From: Candidatus Berkelbacteria bacterium Licking1014_7
Lineage (GTDB): Bacteria > Patescibacteriota > UBA1384 > GWA2-35-9 > CG2-30-39-44
Length of the DNA stretch: 49,504 nt
Reading direction: 5' to 3'
Assembly: GCA_007376535.1 (NCBI GenBank)
Contig: VMGK01000008.1
Location: 1 to 49,504 of the forward strand
Shown: piece after piece, positions 47,826-49,504 of the stretch
How the letters are laid out: every line of letters starts with the position of its first letter
Position numbering within the stretch: the first letter of the stretch is position 1
Program-made: the position numbers and the translations under genes
The notes under the pieces: model-generated
Told to the model about the DNA's origin: nothing
Databases searched by the model: none
Seen by the model: only the letters and a program-made list of their open reading frames with translations

Positions 47826-47905
47826 GTGCAGTAACATATAATTAGGTTTCTGCAAGAGATTGAACGACGACGGGTACTTCTCAAAGAGATTGAACGACGG
47901 CGGAC
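47826..47905. repeat. Two adjacent inverted R1 units downstream of proS
   Basis: TGCAGTAACATATAATTAGGTTTCTGCAAGAGATTGAACGACGACGGG and TCTCAAAGAGATTGAACGACGGCGGA. Confidence 0.8.
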
Positions 47906-47910
47906 AATTA

Positions 47911-49140
47911 TTATTCTCTTTTTAATTTTTCTAAAAATTTATCCCACTCCATCACCTCAATTCTACCACTAACTCGCTCTTTGACTTCAACTTTATCTGC
48001 GGTTTTTTTACTCTTCACCACCCGATACGGAATACCCAATAAATCCGCGTCGGCAAACTTCTCGCCTGGACTTGCGTCTCGATCATCCATCAAAACTACG
48101 TCTGACAAATTTTCTGACAAACCAAAACCAGCGCCAGTCAAATCAATTAAATACATTTGGTACGGCGCGGTTTCCGCATTCCACACCAAACCATTTTTGT
48201 CTGACAAGACCTCGGCGATCGCAGCCAAAACGCGGGTTGTGCCAATGCCATAACTTGCCATAATCACTGGGTTTCGATTCCCATCTTTGTCGCTAAAATT
48301 TAATCCGACTGCTTGGGAAAATTTGACGCCGAGTTTAAAAATATTTCCCACTTCAATTGACCGTTTCTTTTTCATCTCCGCGCCGCAGTCGCATTTTACC
48401 ACTAAATCGCTATCTTCAACCCCCGCGCCTGCCACAATTTCTTTATTTTTACCTTTATGGCATTTTTCGCAAACATAAATTGTATCCTCGCCATTCTCGC
48501 TTATAACCTGAAATTCATGCGAGAAGTCGCGGGTAAAAGTGCCGCCTGAAGCATTGGTGATGATAGCGTCTAATCCCAAACGTCCAAAAATTCTAATATA
48601 AACCTCCATCACTTTCTGATAATATTTGTCTAAACACTCCTCATCCGCGTGAAAACTATACAAATCTTTCATCTCAAATTCCCGACCGCGCAACAGTCCT
48701 GAGCGGGCGCGCGGCTCATTGCGAAATTTATCCTGAATTTGAAAAATACCTTTGGGCAAATCCTTATACGAATGAATATAATTTTTGGCAATCTCTGCCA
48801 CCACTTCTTCGTGCGTGGTTGCTAATCCAATGTCTTTTCCCCGACTGTCGCTAAATTGATACATTACATCTTTCAGTTCATTCCATCTGCCAGAAACAGA
48901 CCAGGTCTCTTTGTTTTGCAATTCGTTTAAGTAGACCTCCTCTGCCCCAAATGTCTGCAATTCCTCGCGGATAATCCGACGGATATTTTGCAAAACCCTA
49001 AAACCCAAGGGCAAAATGCTGTACACGCCCGCCATATTTTTATAAACAAAACCAGCGCGAGTTAAGAGACAGGCGTTTTTCGCCTCCTCGTTTTTGGGAT
49101 CTTGTTTTTGAGTGTGAGTAAAAAGTTTTGATACAAGCAT
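47911..49140 (-). CDS. proS: Prolyl-tRNA synthetase (short form without editing insertion)
   Basis: GFVYKNMAGVYSILPLGFRVLQNI, REFEMKDLYSFHADEE, YGIGTTRVLAAIAE. Confidence 0.94.
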   Translation of the reverse strand: MLVSKLFTHTQKQDPKNEEAKNACLLTRAGFVYKNMAGVYSILPLGFRVLQNIRRIIREELQTFGAEEVYLNELQNKETWSVSGRWNELKDVMYQFSDSRGKDIGLATTHEEVVAEIAKNYIHSYKDLPKGIFQIQDKFRNEPRARSGLLRGREFEMKDLYSFHADEECLDKYYQKVMEVYIRIFGRLGLDAIITNASGGTFTRDFSHEFQVISENGEDTIYVCEKCHKGKNKEIVAGAGVEDSDLVVKCDCGAEMKKKRSIEVGNIFKLGVKFSQAVGLNFSDKDGNRNPVIMASYGIGTTRVLAAIAEVLSDKNGLVWNAETAPYQMYLIDLTGAGFGLSENLSDVVLMDDRDASPGEKFADADLLGIPYRVVKSKKTADKVEVKERVSGRIEVMEWDKFLEKLKRE

Positions 49141-49365
49141 ATTTTTATCATAACACGACTTAGGCACTTTTAACAATTTTTAATATATGGGACTATCGTC
49201 GAATACCATATTTGCGCTATTTTACCAAATTTTAGTAATTTTACAAAAACAATTTTTTCGCCAATATATCCTATATTTCCTTAAAAATTCTTTTTGAAAA
49301 TTCCTTAAAATTTGAAAAAATATCATCAAAAGCGCATTCGACGACAGTCCCTTATTTTCGCAGGA

Positions 49366-49504
49366 TAATTGACTTCGACGCCATCCGCCCCGTAAAGCTC
49401 ACTTTGTTCGCAACGGGGCAGGCACCCGAGCGCCGCGTCCCGTTAATGACGCTTCTGTAATAATAGAATGTAATCTATTTTACAGAAAGGAATTTATCGG
49501 GAAG
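49366..49504 (-). repeat. Near-copy of the eno 3' end plus downstream intergenic (matches 4141-4279)
   Basis: 139 nt aligned with 3 mismatches; last 92 nt identical, including eno codons LPDKFLSVK-TAG. Confidence 0.93.

Noticed and set aside
22066-47905. R1 repeats as a CRISPR array
   Set aside because: Copies are kilobases apart, in both orientations, without regular spacers or cas genes.
648-48222. Cyanobacterial contamination as explanation for GCGATCGC
   Set aside because: The octamer sits inside genes contiguous with the rest of the cluster, and gene content and compactness do not look cyanobacterial; read mapping would still be needed.

Overview
The window is about 49.5 kb of AT-rich bacterial DNA, coded almost entirely on the minus strand. 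Gene content (compact genes, short-form ProS, small divergent housekeeping genes) suggests a Patescibacteria/CPR-like genome; this placement is inferred from gene content only. The core is a rearranged division/cell-wall (dcw) cluster: mraZ, ftsL-like, ftsI, murF, mraY, [AbiEii-type TA pair + PLP enzyme], murD, [GC-rich foreign-looking block], ftsW, murG, murC, murB, [eno], ftsQ, then recJ and radA. No rsmH lies between mraZ and ftsL, and I see no murE. Other genes are tRNA-Pro(CGG), a YmdB-like phosphodiesterase, glycyl-tRNA synthetase, alr, recO, a sugar nucleotidyltransferase, mutM, an EamA transporter, metG, an EndoQ-like PHP nuclease, a surface polysaccharide cluster, clpP, tig, pgk, tpiA, proS and several clusters of short ORFs with strong Shine-Dalgarno sites. 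The most notable signal is a dense, layered population of short repeats. (1) The octamer GCGATCGC (the cyanobacterial HIP1 motif) occurs at least 20 times, against <1 expected, in all three reading frames, with an unexplained gap from 15.7 to 41.2 kb. (2) Palindromes are inserted in frame in metG, endoQ and a glycosyltransferase. (3) Several interspersed hairpin/MITE-like families exist, and some copies appear to have rewritten the C-termini of pgk and alr. (4) A 139-bp near-copy of the eno 3' end lies exactly at the right edge of the window. There is also a strong candidate multi-branched RNA where rsmH would be expected, a rod-like hairpin at 47.7 kb, and a murD that appears to start at ATA. 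No CRISPR array, rRNA or transposase was seen. All counts were made by eye.
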